Notes: generated from the sequence alone by a model not told the origin. Numbered from the stretch's first letter, positions 35,806 to 45,412 are shown. The stretch: 64,000 nucleotides of DNA from Bacteroides faecalis (GCF_003865075.1 NZ_BHWB01000004.1:310001-374000); one strand, 5' to 3'. Numbers and translations: made by a program.

Positions 35806-36094
35806 ATAAATAAGGTGTTAAGTGATTGCCTGTTTCCGCCGGGGTCGGCAGTTCCACCCGTCCGGCGTGTCCCGTTTCCATATGTGAGCCGTCGTTCCTG
35901 CCGATGTCATAGACGGCTCTGCCGAAGGTGTAAAGGGCAAGCACCGCGAAGGCGGCGAACATCCCCAGCACGATGCGGCGGCGTGTTTCCGGCGGCAAGC
36001 CGTCCAGATACCCTTTGAGACTTGCCGCCAAGCGTTTCCGTTTGTCGTGGAGTTTCCAATACATGCCCCACATTGATTTTCTGATACTTTTCAT
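35786..36094 (-). CDS. traL: Conjugative transfer protein TraL (DUF3989)
   Basis: A 102-residue protein with a basic N-terminus (MWGMYWKLHDKRKRLAASLKGYLDGLPPETRRRIVLGMF) and one membrane span (AAFAVLALYTFGRAVYD). The short size and order between traK and traM fit TraL (DUF3989) of CTnDOT-type elements. Its 3' end overlaps the start of traM. The contribution to the channel is unknown. Confidence 0.82.
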   Translation of the reverse strand: MKSIRKSMWGMYWKLHDKRKRLAASLKGYLDGLPPETRRRIVLGMFAAFAVLALYTFGRAVYDIGRNDGSHMETGHAGRVELPTPAETGNHLTPYLYGTDKE

Positions 36095-36100
36095 GTCCTG

Positions 36101-36724
36101 TTACCGTTTGATAGTCTGTAAATCCTTGTTCTCAATGATGGTGAAACCCTCGATGGTAAAACCGTTCGGGTTGTCATCCGACCGCGATGCGTTCAGCAGG
36201 CGGCAGGTGGTCACGAGGCTGCGCTCGGTGACGTTGCTCTGCCGGATGATTTTCTGTGTGGCGTAGGTCACGGCACGGTAGGGATAGGCGTTGAAGTCGC
36301 ACACCACGCTGTCCACCTTCAGCACTTGGTTGATGTTCCCGGCGATGATGCGGTTGTAGTACCCCTTCTCCGCGAAGTCCGAATAATAGTGGTACACGCT
36401 CTTGTCCGCCAGCAGCAAGGCACGTTTCACGTTGTGTTCAATCGCGCTTTTTTCAGGTGATAGCGTGAAGAACATCTCGTGGAAACGGCGCACATGTTCC
36501 CGTGCCTCCGCCGGGCGGTTCTGCGACAAATCCTGAGACAAGGCGAGCATCAGGCTCTTGCCGTTGTCCAGCACATAGATTTTCTCCCGTTGCTTCTCTG
36601 CGAAACGGTAGGAGTTCCACACGCTCCACACCGTCACCACGGCGCACAGCGAGAGGAAGACGATACCGAACAGGCGTATCTGCCTGAACGACGATTCGAT
36701 GTTTCTAAGTGATTTGAATTCCAT
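36101..36724 (-). CDS. traK: Conjugative transfer protein TraK
   Basis: A 207-residue protein with a short cytoplasmic start (MEFKSLRNIESSFRQIRLFG), one membrane span (IVFLSLCAVVTVWSVWNSYRF) and a periplasmic domain. This is the layout of VirB8-like assembly proteins, and the sequence FHEMFFTLSPEKSAIEHNVKRALLLADKSVYHYY fits the Bacteroides TraK family. It lies between traJ and traL with gaps of 31 and 6 bases. Confidence 0.87.
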   Translation of the reverse strand: MEFKSLRNIESSFRQIRLFGIVFLSLCAVVTVWSVWNSYRFAEKQREKIYVLDNGKSLMLALSQDLSQNRPAEAREHVRRFHEMFFTLSPEKSAIEHNVKRALLLADKSVYHYYSDFAEKGYYNRIIAGNINQVLKVDSVVCDFNAYPYRAVTYATQKIIRQSNVTERSLVTTCRLLNASRSDDNPNGFTIEGFTIIENKDLQTIKR

Positions 36725-36755
36725 TTATATTTTCCAATTTATGATTGCACATTGA

Positions 36756-37760
36756 TTATTTCAGCAATTTGCCGACACGTCCGACTGCGTTTCCTGCGGC
36801 TGCACCCGCCACGCTGCCCGCCATGCTTCCGGCTCGTCCCGCCATCTGGTTCACGTTGCGACCGTAACCGCCCATGCCTCCGGCTTGGATAATCCAGCCC
36901 GCAACGGTGGGAATGGTAAAGTAGCCGATGATGCCGATGCAGAGGAATACGATATACACCCCGTCGCTCGAATCCAGCGAGAAGTTCGGGTCTGCCTGCA
37001 TCCGCTCGATGTCGTTTTGCAGCATCAGAACCTGTATCTTCGCCAGTATGGTGCTGAACATGTCCGATACCGGTAGCCACAGATAGACCTGTATATAGCG
37101 GCATATCCACTGCGTGAGCGTGTTTTGGAAACCGTCCCATACCGACAGGGCGAAGGCTATCGGACCGAGAATCGCCAGCACCACGAGAAAGAAGGTGCGG
37201 ACGGTGTCTATCACGAGGGCGGCGGCTTGGAACAGCAGTTCGAGTATCTCGCGGAAGAAGTCGCGGATGCTCTTCTTCATGTTGTACATTCCCCGGTCGA
37301 TATACATTCCCGCCATCGTCACCATGTCGGAGGGCGACCAGCCGAGTTCCTCCAGTTGCTTGTCAAATTCCTCGTTGGACACGAGGTAGGCGGTTTCGGG
37401 GTTGCGTACCATCGCCTCGTATTCCAGTTTGTCCTTCTGCTCCCGGTATCGGTTCATGTCCAGCGTTTCCGCCTCCAGCATCTTTGCCGTGCCCTGTACG
37501 ACGGGTGAGAGGATGCTGTTTATCGTGCCCAGCACCACAGTCGGGAAGAACATGATGCACAGACCGATGGCAAAAGGACGGAGCATCGGGAATACGTCTA
37601 TCGGTTCAGCTCTCGCCAGCGACTGCCATACCCGGTAGGCGACGTAGAACAGCGCACCCAGCCCGGCGATGCCTTTCGCCACACCAGCCATGTCCCCACA
37701 CAGCGGCATCATCTGCTCATAAAGTGAACGTAAAATCTGATGAAGGTTGTCGAACTTCAT
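36756..37760 (-). CDS. traJ: Conjugative transfer protein TraJ
   Basis: The 334-residue polytopic membrane protein starts MKFDNLHQILRSLYEQMMPLCGDMAG and has at least six hydrophobic spans (for example IRPFAIGLCIMFFPTVVLG-like and FFLVVLAILGPIAFALSVW) with a glycine-rich C-terminus (GGMGGYGRNVNQMAGRAG). It fits the TraJ family of Bacteroides CTns, which takes a VirB6-like place at the base of the channel. It begins 3 bases after the end of traI. Confidence 0.87.
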   Translation of the reverse strand: MKFDNLHQILRSLYEQMMPLCGDMAGVAKGIAGLGALFYVAYRVWQSLARAEPIDVFPMLRPFAIGLCIMFFPTVVLGTINSILSPVVQGTAKMLEAETLDMNRYREQKDKLEYEAMVRNPETAYLVSNEEFDKQLEELGWSPSDMVTMAGMYIDRGMYNMKKSIRDFFREILELLFQAAALVIDTVRTFFLVVLAILGPIAFALSVWDGFQNTLTQWICRYIQVYLWLPVSDMFSTILAKIQVLMLQNDIERMQADPNFSLDSSDGVYIVFLCIGIIGYFTIPTVAGWIIQAGGMGGYGRNVNQMAGRAGSMAGSVAGAAAGNAVGRVGKLLK

Positions 37761-37763
37761 AGG

Positions 37764-38179
37764 CTACCAGTATCTTTCGTTCATGTTCCCGTACAGCCCC
37801 ATGATGCGGTCGAGGTCGTTCTTCTTTTTCGCACGCAGGTAACTCACGGAGATGTTCTTGTTCGTGTAGTAGCTCACGAGGTTGCGGTAACGCTTCATCT
37901 TCGAGTGGCAGCGTTCCACCACGTCCATGCGCTCCTTGTCGGTCATGGAGAGCGTGGTGATGTTCACCACGTTCCTGAGTTCCGTCAACACTTCGTTGCT
38001 TTCCTCCAGCAGTTTCGTGTAGCCGAAAGCGATTGCGGAAAGCTCTTCGGGTCTGAAATTCCCGTCACGGAGCATCCGTTGGAAACTGTTCACATAGATG
38101 TCTGTGATGTCGCCCACCATCAGGATGGTCTGCTGCACCTTGCGGGCGTCCTTGACCAGATTGTTCACCGATTTGAGGG
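37764..38179 (-). CDS. traI: TraI, second exon (downstream of the group II intron)
   Basis: This segment encodes LKSVNNLVKDARKVQQTILMVGDI through MGLYGNMNERYW, the C-terminal two thirds of TraI (DUF4141-like). It is a mostly helical protein of the conjugation channel. The exon junction is taken at 38179 because joining it to 40663 gives DALKSVNN with the frame intact and a total of 210 codons, including stop. The frame running further upstream is intron sequence. Splicing is predicted from the intron ends, not shown. Confidence 0.82.
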
Positions 38180-40662
38180 GTAGGCTAAGCATCCAACGCC
38201 CTGCCGTATTACTACGGTGGGTTTTCGGAAGCTCGCCCCCAAACCGGACGTACACGTCTCCGCGTATCCGGCTTTCTACTAATAATATCAATCTATTCAT
38301 TGTTACTGAGTTTTTTGTAACACTTACCACATATGGCAATAGTCTTTCGTTTGCGAGCCATCATTTGTTTTTCGCAGGTAGTTTTCCCTTGAAGATTTTT
38401 TAATTTTCTCACATGGTGCATCACTAACTTATCGACTACTCCACATAATTCACATTTTTCCGCTTTCAGCCTATCTATAAGACTTGTGTTTGTAGGATGA
38501 TATGTGAATTTGGGCAAGTTGTCTAAATCCTTAATGTTCATTGGATTTTTCTTTTTGAACCCACCATGATAAAAGGTCAAGTCTTTGGCAGTACCGTTCT
38601 TTAAATAGTATCTAACTGAAAAAAGTCCATTCTTGGTGTACTTTTTTCGGATTTGCGACATCGTTGTCCGATATTTCTGCGCAAATGTTTTGTACATACT
38701 ATATTTCATGATATACCCAAGTTTTGACAGACTACTACAATTATTAGCCAAACAATAGTAATTGTAAATGCCCTTTATTTCCTTGTTGTACCTGTCAAGT
38801 ATCTCAAAGTCATTGTTGTTTGAAAGTTTGGGACGGGATTTTGCTTTCCAATACTCCTTGCCGTTGTGTATCTTTATTTCTAAAACACGATATTCGAGCA
38901 ACTTTTTCTTAAACGTATCCTTTCCAAGTGCCAATTGTATCCTCTTATTGAAGACACGTCTTAGTACTCCGTATTTGCTTCTTTTGGTGTCATTGGATTT
39001 CCTTACAAAAATCTCATATCCGAGAAATTTTGCAGCGTTTTCAGCATGGGTGATAAGTGTTTTCTCATCGGACAGTGTAAGAGCCAACTTTTCATAGAGG
39101 AAGTTCTTTATGTCCTCTTTGATGATGATAGCATCTTGTTTACTGCCAATGATTCCAATTAGAAAATCATCCGCATATCTCACGTATTTGAGTTTTCTGT
39201 AGTTCATATCCATTTCGTCACCATCAGAATACTGCAAACCTTCTTTTTGATAAGCCTTATATTGTCTTATCAATTCTGACCTTTCATTTTTGTCTTTTAC
39301 CACTTTCAACTTTTTCAGAATACGGTGTCGTTTGCCTTCAAGTGATACTGCCTGTTTGGTTCTTTTCCGTTCTTTCCCCTTATCAAATTTTTCAGTGTAT
39401 TCCTTCATGAATTTATCCAACTTATCAAGGTATATGTTTGCCAAGATAGGGCTGACAATTCCGCCTTGCGGTGTTCCGCTGTAGGAGTTATGAAAGTTCC
39501 AGTCTTCGATATATCCTGCATTCAGAAATTTTCTAATCAAGCGAATAAATCTTTCGTCAGCGATACGTTCTTTCAGAATACCTATCAGTATCTCATGATT
39601 GATATTGTCGAAAAATCCCTTAATATCACCTTCTACGAACCATTTCACGCCCGAAAATGTCTTCTGAATATCAGACAAGGCAGTGTGGCAGCTTCTTAGG
39701 GGTCGGAAGCCATGCGACGTTTTTTCAAACTGTCTTTCATAGATGGCTTCCAATATCATTCTGACCACTTCCTGCAATAATTTATCGTTAAAAGCTGGTA
39801 CACCTAATGGACGCATTTTCCCATTTTTCTTTGGGATATACACCCGTTTTGAGGGTTGGGGCTGATAACTCTCATCTTTCAACGATGTTATCAGTTGTTC
39901 AATTCGGTTCAGGCTCATTTGGTCAATGGTTTTCCCATCTGCACCTGCTGTCATATTGCCCGGTTTCGCATATATGCGTTGGTAGGCAACGTAATACATT
40001 TCCTCATTGAAAAAGATACGGTACAAGCGTTCGAACTTGTAATTCAAATTTTCACTGTGTTCCGTTAGACTGTTTAATACATACTCTGGACTTCTCATAA
40101 TGTCTCTCACATTTTCCGTTATTTGCATTAAAATTATTAGCTGCTTCCCTTCGCCATGTACAGGGCTTTCCCCTGCTCAGACTACTACGGAAGCTCCGTT
40201 GCCTTGTCGGATTTTCATAGGTCTGTACCTAATAGCCTTGCGGCGTTCCGATTTAGGCAATCCCCGTTTACGATATAATAACATGGCTATGATAGATTAT
40301 CGGATATGACTTCCGCCCGTTACCGCTTACTGCGGTTGTGCCGTAATTTGTTCCTGCCTCTACTACACGACGCTCGCAACAGAGGTATTACGGTATAGCG
40401 AGTTAAGTTATCTTTCACTATAAAACATACTGGGTTCACTTGGACTATCATTCAATCAGTTTGGATTTTATCCTCGTATCTATCTGTTTCATCTCACCAT
40501 TCAGTTGCAATTTGATAACTAATTGACTTATGGCTTTCCAGCGTGCTATACTCCCTGCCGTCCTTTCGTGGGCAGATAAGCTGGTGATGATAGGTAAATA
40601 TTGGAACACTTACCTAATAGCTTGCCAATGCTATATTTATTATATCGCCTATACGGGCGCAC
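38180..40662 (-). mobile_element. Group II intron in traI
   Basis: A 2483-base intron on the minus strand. It starts GTGCGCCCGTATAGG (canonical GUGCG 5' end) and ends GCCTAC (A-Y 3' end). Domain V is visible at 38241..38274 as a hairpin with AGCCGGAT and GTCCGGTTT arms and a GAGAC loop region, and domain VI fills 38181..38240. The maturase gene sits in domain IV, and about 530 bases of ribozyme lie before it (40129..40662) without a gene. The AT-rich composition contrasts with the GC-rich tra genes, showing separate origin. Excision restores TraI. Confidence 0.88.
38293..40128 (-). CDS. ltrA: Group II intron reverse transcriptase/maturase
   Basis: The 611-residue protein has the reverse transcriptase blocks (KMRPLGVPAFNDKLLQE, HGFRPLRSCHTAL, EGDIKGFFDNINH, GTPQGGIVSPILANIYLDKL and the catalytic YADD at 318 to 321), a maturase/thumb region, and a C-terminal HNH-like endonuclease domain with two zinc-type cysteine pairs (CELCG, CGKC) and MHHVRKLKN. 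It should help the intron fold and splice, and reverse-transcribe it at new DNA targets. All key residues seen are intact. It is encoded wholly inside the intron, ending 18 bases before domain V. Confidence 0.92.
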   Translation of the reverse strand: MQITENVRDIMRSPEYVLNSLTEHSENLNYKFERLYRIFFNEEMYYVAYQRIYAKPGNMTAGADGKTIDQMSLNRIEQLITSLKDESYQPQPSKRVYIPKKNGKMRPLGVPAFNDKLLQEVVRMILEAIYERQFEKTSHGFRPLRSCHTALSDIQKTFSGVKWFVEGDIKGFFDNINHEILIGILKERIADERFIRLIRKFLNAGYIEDWNFHNSYSGTPQGGIVSPILANIYLDKLDKFMKEYTEKFDKGKERKRTKQAVSLEGKRHRILKKLKVVKDKNERSELIRQYKAYQKEGLQYSDGDEMDMNYRKLKYVRYADDFLIGIIGSKQDAIIIKEDIKNFLYEKLALTLSDEKTLITHAENAAKFLGYEIFVRKSNDTKRSKYGVLRRVFNKRIQLALGKDTFKKKLLEYRVLEIKIHNGKEYWKAKSRPKLSNNNDFEILDRYNKEIKGIYNYYCLANNCSSLSKLGYIMKYSMYKTFAQKYRTTMSQIRKKYTKNGLFSVRYYLKNGTAKDLTFYHGGFKKKNPMNIKDLDNLPKFTYHPTNTSLIDRLKAEKCELCGVVDKLVMHHVRKLKNLQGKTTCEKQMMARKRKTIAICGKCYKKLSNNE

Positions 40663-40876
40663 CATCGTAATACTTCTTGCCCTGCTGATAGATTTTCACC
40701 GTCTCCTGAAAGTTGCTCACCATGTTCGTGGCGGTCTTGGAGGTATGGATGATGTTTTTGGAGGCATTGATGATGCCCTGCGCTAGATTGCCCGGATCGC
40801 TTACGACCCACTGTGCGCTTGCCCTGCCCGCGAAAAGCAGGCACAGGCAGATAATCATTGTTATTCTTGTTCTCAT
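40663..40876 (-). CDS. traI: TraI, first exon (upstream of the group II intron)
   Basis: This segment encodes the TraI signal peptide (MRTRITMIICLCLLFAGRASAQ) and WVVSDPGNLAQGIINASKNIIHTSKTATNMVSNFQETVKIYQQGKKYYD. It ends in GATG directly before the intron GTGCG. Without splicing, translation would continue into the intron and stop after GAPV. The exon total with the second part is 630 bases. TraI proteins are exported helical components of the CTnDOT-type channel. Confidence 0.82.
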
Positions 40877-40899
40877 GTTACTTTGGATTTTAGTGGTTG

Positions 40900-41280
40900 T
40901 TATTCTTCGGTCGGATGTCCCGGCTGCGGCTTCACCCGCACATAGTCCCCGTTTGGCGAGAAAGTCAGCACATCCGTGGCCTCGTTGTAGGACACGTCGA
41001 TGCGGAAGCCGGTGTTCATGAACAGGTTGCCGTTCTCCTCCTGCAAGAGATAGGTTTCCGGCTTGAGCTTGCGGCGCAGACCGCTACGACGGAACACCGT
41101 CACTTTGTAGGCTTCGCCCTCCTTGTAGATAAGCACGTCAGGTTTTCCCTCCACGCTCTCCCAGTTCCCGCACAGCATGTCGCGGCGGTTGTCGGCCACG
41201 TCGCAGGATTGCAGCATCATGACCGCCAATCCGATAAGGCACTTGCTGACTTGCAGCATTTTCACTTTTGGTAAATTCAT
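40900..41280 (-). CDS. DUF3876 lipoprotein in the traH position
   Basis: The 126-residue protein has a signal ending VMMLQSCDVADN (lipobox) and a beta-rich body: RDMLCGNWESVEGKPDVLIYKEGEAYKVTVFRR, then LLQEENGNLFMNTGFRIDVSYNEATDVLTFS. This matches DUF3876, a family found between traG and traI in Bacteroides CTns, so it may correspond to TraH. A weak similarity to lipocalin-like beta barrels is possible. It lies 23 bases upstream of traI. Confidence 0.72.
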   Translation of the reverse strand: MNLPKVKMLQVSKCLIGLAVMMLQSCDVADNRRDMLCGNWESVEGKPDVLIYKEGEAYKVTVFRRSGLRRKLKPETYLLQEENGNLFMNTGFRIDVSYNEATDVLTFSPNGDYVRVKPQPGHPTEE

Positions 41281-41320
41281 ACGCGTTTTTCTTTTTTGGT
41301 TGATACATTCTGTTTTTTAG

Positions 41321-43825
41321 TTATTCCTTGTTTCTCCGCCTTTCGGCAAGCTGCCGGATGGCGGCTTCGATGTCGTCGCCCAGCTTCTCCGCCAGACGGT
41401 AAACCTCCACTTTTTCCGTTTCCTCGGTGGTGTACGCCAGATACTCTTCCGCGCTGACCTCCGTGGCATAGACCGCCGACTGCGTGCCGCCCAAGCCTAT
41501 CCACACCTCCTTGTAGAGCCGTGAAGGGTTGTTCGCCATGTTGATGGAGAGTATCTGCGACTTCTCCTTTTCCGTCAGTCCGAGCAACGCCTGTATCTGG
41601 TCGAACTTGTTCATATATTTCCTTTGGTCAAGCAGGATTTTACAATCCGAGTTGTTGATAATGCTCTCTTTGACCACCGGAGAACTGATAATGTCGTCCA
41701 CCTCCTGCGTCACCACGATTGCCTCGCCGTAATATTTTCTGACCGTCTTATACATATAGCGCAGATATTCAGCCATGTTCGCCGATGAGAGGGCCTTCCA
41801 AGCCTCTTCCACGATAAGCTGTTTCCGCACGCCTTTCAGCCGCCGCATCTTGTTGATGAAGGCTTCCATGATGATGATGGTCACGACGGGGAACAGTTCG
41901 CGGTTTTCTTTAATCGAATCTATCTCGAAGACGATGAACCGCTTGCCGAGCAGGTCGATGTTCTCCGTGGAGTTGAGCAGGAAATCGTAACGCCCGCCCC
42001 GGTAATACTGCCGCATGGTGGTGAGCATGTTGTCGATGTTGAAGTCGGACTTCTCCACCTTGATGTCACGCTGTGCCAGTTCCTTGCGGTAGTCGTCACG
42101 CATATACTCGTAGAAGGTGTTGAACGACGGCACGATGCTACGGTCGGATTGGATGCGCTCAATATAGGCACTCACGGCACTGCCCAGCTCGCCGCTCTCC
42201 GTCTTTGTCACCTTGTCGTCCTCCGACTTCCAGAGCGTCAGCAACAGGGTCTTGATGCTGTCCTTCTTCTCCACGTCGAAGATGTAATCGTCGGTGTAGA
42301 ACGGGTTGAAGCTGATGGGCTTATCTTCCGTGTAGGTGAAATACACACCGTCCGCTCCGCCTGTCTTGCGTCGGATCATGCCGCACAAGCCCTGATAGGA
42401 GTTTCCCGTGTCCACCAATACCACATGTGCGCCTTGCTCATAATATTGGCGCACGAGGTGGTTCATGAAGAAAGACTTGCCGCTGCCCGAAGGACCCAGC
42501 ACGAACTTGTTGCGGTTGGTCGTGATACCTCGCTTCATGGGCAGGTCGGAGATGTCAAGGTGCAGCGGTTTTCCCGTGAGCCTGTCCACCATCTTGATGC
42601 CGAAGGGCGAGAGCGAGCTGCGGTAGTTGGTTTCCTCTGTGAACAGGCACACCGCCTGTTCGATGAAGGTGTGGAAACTCTCTTCCGCCGGGAAGTCCGC
42701 CGCATTGCCGGGTATCGCCGCCCAGTAGAGTGTCGGGCAGTCGATGGTGTTGTGGCGCGGCACGCATTCCATGCTTGCCAACTGGCTGCCCACGTCGTTC
42801 TTGATATGCTTCAGTTCCTCCGCATCGTCGCTCCACGCCATGACGTTGAAGTGTGCCCGTACCGAGGTCAGTCCGTAGGAATGGGCTTCGTTCAGGTATT
42901 GGTCTATCCACTCGCGGTTGATGCTGTTGCTCCTTGAATAGCGAGATAGCGACTGCATGTTACGGGCGGACTTCTCGAACTTCTGCAAGGTTTCCTCACT
43001 GTTGTCTATCAGCACATACTGGTTGTAGATATGGTTGCAGGAGAGCAGAAGCCCCACCGGGGAGGCGAATGACAGTCGGCAGTCACTCCGGTCGGTGGAG
43101 AGCTTCTCGTAACGGGTGTCGGTAGCCACCTTGCCCGGCAGGTCTTCCGCGTCGGAGAGGGTGTGCAGACACAGGCGGTTGTCGCCGATGCGCATCTCCC
43201 TTGCCGAAAGCTCGATGTCCTGCAAGGTGGTGTCACCTTCCGGCATGAGCGAGAAGTAGCGTTCAATAAGTCCCGTCTTTCCCTCAGTACCCACAATCTC
43301 ATCGGTGGAGAGGCGGCGCAGCCTGACAAGCCCGCTGTCGTTCATGATGCGCTCGAACTGTTCGCAGGCTTCCAAGAACTTGGTCGTGGTTTCCCTGTCC
43401 AGCTCCTTCGGGATGATATGTCCCCGGCACAGCGTGCTGAAATTGCTCTGCATCCGGTTACGCTCCTTTGTTGTCTTGGTCAGGTAGAGGTAGCAGGTGT
43501 GTTTCAGGTACGGACGCTCGTTGAAGTGACGCTCGAAAGAGCGGCTTAAAAAGCTCATGTCGTCCTTCTGAAGCTCCGGTTTGTAGCGTTCCTTGATGAA
43601 CCAGTCCTGTTTGTGGACGACGGAGTAGTCCGGCAGCACCTTGATAGCCTTGCACCAGCAACTGTGTATCGCCTCGTACTCCGCACCCGTCACGGTGTAA
43701 AGTTCCGGTAGTTCCACCTCGAAAGCCACCGTGATGTCGGCGTCCTTTGAGATGATGCAGCCATGCTCCACCGCTAAAAGTGGGAACCTGTTTTCCAGTG
43801 TTGTCATTTTCGATGTATTCCTCAT
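41321..43825 (-). CDS. traG: Conjugation ATPase TraG (VirB4-like)
   Basis: An 834-residue cytoplasmic ATPase. Its N-terminal part (about 1 to 400) carries the DUF3875-type VirB4 domain starting NRFPLLAVEHGCIISKDADITVAFEVELPEL. Walker A is GPSGSGKSFFMNH (about residues 446 to 458) and Walker B is KQLIVEEAWKAL. VirB4-type enzymes drive channel assembly and substrate transfer. The frame start at 43825 overlaps traF by four bases, but MTTLENRFPLL six codons on is also possible. No missing motif was seen. Confidence 0.9.
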   Translation of the reverse strand: MRNTSKMTTLENRFPLLAVEHGCIISKDADITVAFEVELPELYTVTGAEYEAIHSCWCKAIKVLPDYSVVHKQDWFIKERYKPELQKDDMSFLSRSFERHFNERPYLKHTCYLYLTKTTKERNRMQSNFSTLCRGHIIPKELDRETTTKFLEACEQFERIMNDSGLVRLRRLSTDEIVGTEGKTGLIERYFSLMPEGDTTLQDIELSAREMRIGDNRLCLHTLSDAEDLPGKVATDTRYEKLSTDRSDCRLSFASPVGLLLSCNHIYNQYVLIDNSEETLQKFEKSARNMQSLSRYSRSNSINREWIDQYLNEAHSYGLTSVRAHFNVMAWSDDAEELKHIKNDVGSQLASMECVPRHNTIDCPTLYWAAIPGNAADFPAEESFHTFIEQAVCLFTEETNYRSSLSPFGIKMVDRLTGKPLHLDISDLPMKRGITTNRNKFVLGPSGSGKSFFMNHLVRQYYEQGAHVVLVDTGNSYQGLCGMIRRKTGGADGVYFTYTEDKPISFNPFYTDDYIFDVEKKDSIKTLLLTLWKSEDDKVTKTESGELGSAVSAYIERIQSDRSIVPSFNTFYEYMRDDYRKELAQRDIKVEKSDFNIDNMLTTMRQYYRGGRYDFLLNSTENIDLLGKRFIVFEIDSIKENRELFPVVTIIIMEAFINKMRRLKGVRKQLIVEEAWKALSSANMAEYLRYMYKTVRKYYGEAIVVTQEVDDIISSPVVKESIINNSDCKILLDQRKYMNKFDQIQALLGLTEKEKSQILSINMANNPSRLYKEVWIGLGGTQSAVYATEVSAEEYLAYTTEETEKVEVYRLAEKLGDDIEAAIRQLAERRRNKE

Positions 43826-44154
43826 TGTCTTTCTTCCTTTCGTTGTCGTTTGAACAGACGGGTTATCCGCCGCCGGTTGATAAGGTATCGGGGATGGCTC
43901 CGTGCCGCTCCTAATTTCATCAGCCCGTGTTCACCGTACCGGGCGTTCAGCGCGAAGGTCTGCCATACAAGGAGGGAGGACGATGCCGCGCCGAAGCCGA
44001 TACATATCCACTGGTCGATACCGACCATGTAGAGGATGACGAACAGGACGAAGAGAGCCAGCAGACCTCCGCAGAAGATGAAGAGGTACTGTGCCTTCAA
44101 GCCCTTGAACTCTACCGGACGGCCGATACCCTTGTTGATTGGGTATTCAGCCAT
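43822..44154 (-). CDS. traF: Conjugative transfer protein TraF (DUF4133)
   Basis: A 110-residue protein starting MAEYPINKGIGRPVEFKGLKA, with two membrane spans (YLFIFCGGLLALFVLFVILYMVGI and WICIGFGAASSSLLVWQTFAL) and a basic tail. DUF4133 proteins take the VirB3-like place in CTnDOT-type channels, next to the ATPase. The stop overlaps traG by four bases, which suggests coupled translation with the ATPase. Confidence 0.87.
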   Translation of the reverse strand: MAEYPINKGIGRPVEFKGLKAQYLFIFCGGLLALFVLFVILYMVGIDQWICIGFGAASSSLLVWQTFALNARYGEHGLMKLGAARSHPRYLINRRRITRLFKRQRKEERQ

Positions 44155-44164
44155 ACATTATTTA

Positions 44165-44482
44165 TTAAAGGAAGAATGAGCGCAGGATGGTGGCGGCAAC
44201 AATCAGGAAGATGCACGCGCCGAACCACGAGGCGGCTGTCTTGCTGGTGTCGGGGTCGCCCGATGAAAACTTGCCGTACACTTTTACGCCCCCGATAAGC
44301 CCGACGACTGCACCGATGGCGTATATCAGTTTAGTTCCGGGGTCGAAATAAGAACTCACCATAGAGGTGGCTTCGTTGATGCCCGCGATGCCGTTTCCCT
44401 GCGCGAAAGCGGAGGCGGTTGCGGCGATGACAAGTGCCGCGGAGAGGATTGCTTTTCTGTTTTTCAAGATGTTCTTGTTCAT
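44165..44482 (-). CDS. traE: Conjugative transfer protein TraE (DUF4134)
   Basis: A 105-residue protein with a cleavable signal (ILSAALVIAATASAFAQ), then GNGIAGINEATSMVSSYF and two membrane spans (LIYAIGAVVGLIGGVKVYG, WFGACIFLIVAATILRSFF). It matches DUF4134, TraE of Bacteroides CTns, and its size and topology are like VirB2 pilins. It is 10 bases upstream of traF and 201 bases downstream of traD. Confidence 0.87.
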   Translation of the reverse strand: MNKNILKNRKAILSAALVIAATASAFAQGNGIAGINEATSMVSSYFDPGTKLIYAIGAVVGLIGGVKVYGKFSSGDPDTSKTAASWFGACIFLIVAATILRSFFL

Positions 44483-44683
44483 AAACTGTTCTTGTTTTTT
44501 GCCGTCAAAAGGGTGGATGGTCCTTTGTCGGGCGGTTGATACTTTGTTTCTTTACTTTGGTTTTAGTGGATGCCCGTTTGTTTCCACGGACGTGGGCGTG
44601 TCCGTTGCGGATGGGGATGCGCCTTGCGTTTCCTCGCCGCGTGGGTTGATGTCATTCTTTCATGTTCATTTCTTTTATTGTTG

Positions 44684-45412
44684 TCATACATAGTTGCGAA
44701 TGTCGAACTCCTCGATGTTGTCCGGCACGACGAACTCCTTTTCAGATTTCTTCAGCCGAATCTCGATAAGCCCCTTGATGCGGATGCCTATCTCCGAAGA
44801 GCCTTCCATCATTTTCTCGTACAACTCCGTGCCCTCCATGTCGGTGAACACCTTAGCCGCCTTTTCACGTTCCGCCTGTGTCGCGTCCGGGTTTTTGGCG
44901 GTCTTGCAGGCGTCGTCAATCTCGTCAAAGCTGCTGCCCGAAGCCCGTGGCGTGTCCGAGGCGTCCTCTTCCGGTTCGTCGTCCCCGTATCCCAGTTCCT
45001 CCGGCGGTATGCTCGTGAAGGTCTCATCGAGTTTTTCCTCCGGGACTTGTGCCGGGCGGGATGCGTTTCCCGTTTTTCCGTCGTCAAAAGTAGCCTCTTC
45101 CTCCGACAGCTCAATGCCTTTTTCAATAGTGGCGGCTTCTTGCGTCGGTATGGCAGCGGTTGTCCGGGTGGATGCCATCCTGAAACGGCTCTTGCCGATG
45201 ATGTCCGCCTTTTCCGCAGGGACTTCCTCGTGTGCCGCTATGCGTTTAGCCTCATTCCCGTCCAGTGACCGCCATAATCCGACAATGCCCTTGAAGAAGC
45301 GGACAATCCGCGTGTCCATGATGCGCTCGTAAAGGAGCAGGAACAGGAACCAGAGGTTGCAGCCGACCGATACCGCCAGCAGAATGTCTGTCATGCTGAT
45401 TGTGTAATTCAT
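44684..45412 (-). CDS. Conjugative transfer protein TraD-like
   Basis: A 242-residue protein beginning MNYTISMTDILLAVSVGCNLWFLFLLLYERIMD with one N-terminal membrane span, then a long acidic, low-complexity region (PEEKLDETFTSIPPEELGYGDDEPEEDASDTPRASG) and a helical C-terminus. This corresponds in order to TraD of CTnDOT-type operons. The ATG at 45412 is chosen because the membrane segment starts there; the frame extends 15 residues upstream. No enzymatic motif is seen. Confidence 0.7.
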   Translation of the reverse strand: MNYTISMTDILLAVSVGCNLWFLFLLLYERIMDTRIVRFFKGIVGLWRSLDGNEAKRIAAHEEVPAEKADIIGKSRFRMASTRTTAAIPTQEAATIEKGIELSEEEATFDDGKTGNASRPAQVPEEKLDETFTSIPPEELGYGDDEPEEDASDTPRASGSSFDEIDDACKTAKNPDATQAEREKAAKVFTDMEGTELYEKMMEGSSEIGIRIKGLIEIRLKKSEKEFVVPDNIEEFDIRNYV

